Source: Gammaproteobacteria bacterium (GTDB taxonomy: Bacteria > Pseudomonadota > Gammaproteobacteria > Chromatiales > Chromatiaceae). Taken from it: a stretch of DNA of 45,136 bases. Numbering within the stretch: the first letter of the stretch is position 1; the number at the start of each line of letters is the position of its first letter. The notes under the pieces were generated by a model. That model was not told where the DNA came from and did not search any database. It saw only the letters and a list, made by a program, of their open reading frames with translations. Positions 45,100 through 45,136 of this stretch are shown here, piece after piece. A program made the translations under genes and the position numbers. The stretch covers positions 83,045 to 128,180 of the forward strand of contig JAGRGY010000049.1 in the NCBI GenBank assembly GCA_020445255.1, given 5' to 3'.

Positions 45100-45136
45100 A
45101 CAGCAGGCTTTTGGGCGGCATTGTGCTGCTCGTGGT
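45096..45136 (+). CDS. Truncated gene start, hydrophobic N-terminus
   Basis: A TTG at 45096-45098 overlaps the previous stop (TTGA) and opens MNSRLLGGIVLLVV before the window ends. The run looks like a signal peptide or membrane anchor. Only 13 complete codons are visible, so identity cannot be judged. Confidence 0.4.
   Translation, partial: MNSRLLGGIVLLV

Noticed and set aside
44551..45136. Encapsulin shell gene next to the EncFtn homologue
   Set aside because: The downstream gene has a GGCT-type YGSN motif and no encapsulin features; nothing upstream fits either.

Overview
The window is chromosomal DNA of a GC-rich, flagellated gammaproteobacterium. Gene content and order resemble the Pseudomonas-type arrangement (suhB/trmJ/cysE/isc operon/ndk/rlmN/pilF/rodZ/hisS/yfgM/bamB/der; fleQ-fleSR-fliEFGHIJ; rnr-rlmB-rpsF-rpsR-DUF2232-rplI-dnaB; radA beside a PA4608-type PilZ gene). 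Proteins such as IscU, Fdx, HscA, RelA, FleQ and MapZ read as gammaproteobacterial. I cannot place the genus; a Chromatiales-like or Pseudomonas-like lineage, possibly a metagenome-assembled contig, is my inference. Most genes lie on the minus strand.

Region 1 (1-7229, minus) is the rlmN-pilF-rodZ-hisS-yfgM-bamB-der series plus ndk: tRNA charging, outer-membrane protein assembly, cell shape, pilus assembly and 23S/tRNA methylation. At the window edge der is chimeric: a gammaproteobacterial N-terminus runs into an actinobacterial-looking second GTPase domain, most likely an assembly joint. Region 2 (7442-10960) holds relA and a DUF1015 gene. Region 3 (11082-18027) is a complete isc operon with cysE upstream. 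The IscR gene has a clear type-1 IscR operator over its promoter, and a small RRM RNA-binding protein gene sits between iscS and iscU, flanked by strong hairpins. trmJ and suhB diverge next, followed by a small CX3CX3C membrane protein.

Region 4 (20456-30318, minus) is a flagellar block: FleQ master regulator, FleSR two-component system, and FliE-F-G-H-I-J (basal body, MS ring, switch, export ATPase). Sigma-54 promoters precede fleS and fliE; a sigma-70 promoter with a 17-bp palindrome precedes fleQ. Region 5 (30490-35394) has a CorC/HlyC CBS membrane protein, the MapZ-type PilZ protein (which ties c-di-GMP to chemotaxis and flagellar control in Pseudomonas), radA and dnaB. Region 6 (35545-42707) is the ribosomal S6/S18/L9 operon with a leader resembling the S6:S18 autoregulatory motif, then a two-gene TIR/membrane-protein islet wedged between rpsF and rlmB-rnr.

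Region 7 (42816-45136, plus) starts with tRNA-Leu(CAG), whose promoter interleaves with the opposing rnr promoter. It continues with a small secreted protein, a macrodomain protein, a stand-alone encapsulated-ferritin (EncFtn) homologue with intact ferroxidase residues but no encapsulin-targeting tail, a gamma-glutamylcyclotransferase-like protein and a truncated gene at the edge. A minus-strand intrinsic terminator at 43390-43429, with structured sequence upstream, suggests an unannotated small RNA. No CRISPR array, insertion sequence, phage gene or rRNA was seen.
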